Source: Martinezella lusitana (GTDB lineage: Bacteria; Pseudomonadota; Alphaproteobacteria; Rhizobiales; Rhizobiaceae). Taken from it: a stretch of 64,000 bases of DNA. The DNA is taken from contig NZ_JAFEVL010000003.1 of assembly GCF_016901135.1 (NCBI RefSeq), forward strand, positions 186,001 through 250,000, written 5' to 3'. A program made the position numbers and the translations under genes. Positions 63,673 to 64,000 of the stretch are shown here, piece after piece (position 1 is the first letter of the stretch; each line of letters opens with the position of its first letter). The notes under the pieces were generated by a model, which was not told the origin of the DNA, made no database searches, and saw nothing but the letters and a program-made list of their open reading frames with translations.

Positions 63673-64000
63673 TCAATGCGCGGGAGCCGGCTCTGTTTCG
63701 GACGCATCCTGCTTGCGGTGGTCAGCAGCCAGCAGCATGTAGACAGCAGGCACCACGAAGAGCGTGAACAACGTACCGATGGCCAGCCCCGTTGCGATCA
63801 CCAACCCCATATTGTAGCGGGAAGCCGCGCCAGCGCCGGTAGCCAGGATCAGCGGCACCACGCCCAAGACCATGGCGCCAGTCGTCATCAGGATCGGACG
63901 CAGTCGGATGCCGCAGGCGCCCTCGATCGCGTCGCGCTTGGACTTTCCTGCAGCCTGCAACGTGTTCGCCACCTCGACGATCAGGATGCCGTGCTTGCTG
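63673..64000 (-). CDS. RND efflux pump inner-membrane subunit, C-terminal part (cut by window edge)
   Basis: The last 108 residues of an AcrB/MexF-type transporter. SKHGILIVEVANTLQ at the window edge is the conserved xxNxILIVEFAN helix, followed by EGACGIRLRPILMTTGAMVL, GVVPLILATGAGAASRYNMG and GTLFTLFVVPAVYMLL, with a short acidic tail. It is a proton-driven multidrug pump; the N-terminal part and adaptor are outside the window. Confidence 0.92.
   Translation of the reverse strand, partial: SKHGILIVEVANTLQAAGKSKRDAIEGACGIRLRPILMTTGAMVLGVVPLILATGAGAASRYNMGLVIATGLAIGTLFTLFVVPAVYMLLAADHRKQDASETEPAPAH

Overview
The window looks like an accessory stretch (large plasmid, chromid or genomic-island-rich chromosome) of an alphaproteobacterium of the Rhizobiales, most likely Rhizobiaceae. 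Reasons: a DUF1127 gene beside anti-Shine-Dalgarno hairpin RNAs, a short second FtsZ without its tail, a flippase/pyruvyl-transferase pair of the exopolysaccharide type, several GntR/LysR-controlled ABC or MFS uptake loci, and a CyaA-type cyclase with TPRs. The genus is inference. No tRNA, rRNA, CRISPR array or transposase was recognised.

Layout. 1-5.3 kb: a LysR regulator (cut by the window edge) divergent from a plus-strand redox operon (EthD-like protein with a frameshift, two SDRs, GST, quinone oxidoreductase, NTF2-like protein). 5.4-15.9 kb: a tandem-HTH GntR/FCD regulator divergent from a ten-gene catabolic operon (polar amino-acid ABC transporter, M20 hydrolase, enolase-superfamily enzyme, DoeA-like M24 hydrolase, a free-standing CTP-synthase-like amidotransferase, VOC protein, D-2-hydroxyacid dehydrogenase, D-amino acid aminotransferase). 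Its substrate is unknown; the enzymes suggest an amide- or ring-containing amino-acid derivative with D-configured intermediates. 16-21 kb: a nucleotidyltransferase-fold protein behind a strong inverted repeat, a DUF1127 gene followed by four CCTCCTCCC-loop hairpins, PoxB and a FUSC protein. 20.9-24.4 kb: D-mannonate dehydratase, hexuronate-type MFS transporter and their GntR regulator. 24.5-37.6 kb: LprI-like protein, autotransporter, FtsI paralogue, bestrophin-like membrane protein, flippase, pyruvyl transferase, small orphan ORFs and a long Prc-type protease. 37.7-43.8 kb: a Cys/Met PLP enzyme, TetR with a divergent EmrAB pump, and FtsZ2. 43.8-48.6 kb: gene remnants, then LysR + NTF2-like + SDR, a second version of the 0-5 kb theme, then ankyrin and YHS proteins.

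48.6-63.4 kb: eight genes all on the minus strand: patatin-like phospholipase with membrane helices, TPP enzyme, a catalase-like/heme-dioxygenase fusion, a nitroreductase-like protein coupled to it, a secreted Gly/Ser/Asn/Met-rich protein, a caspase fused to an FGE-sulfatase domain, a Pepco-domain protein, and a class III nucleotide cyclase with TPRs. The upper half reads as a lipid-release and oxylipin (fatty-acid oxygenation) pathway. The lower half has the hallmarks of a caspase/Pepco conflict or stress module. Whether they are one system is open; this block is the best candidate for undescribed biology. The window ends inside an RND efflux pump gene.
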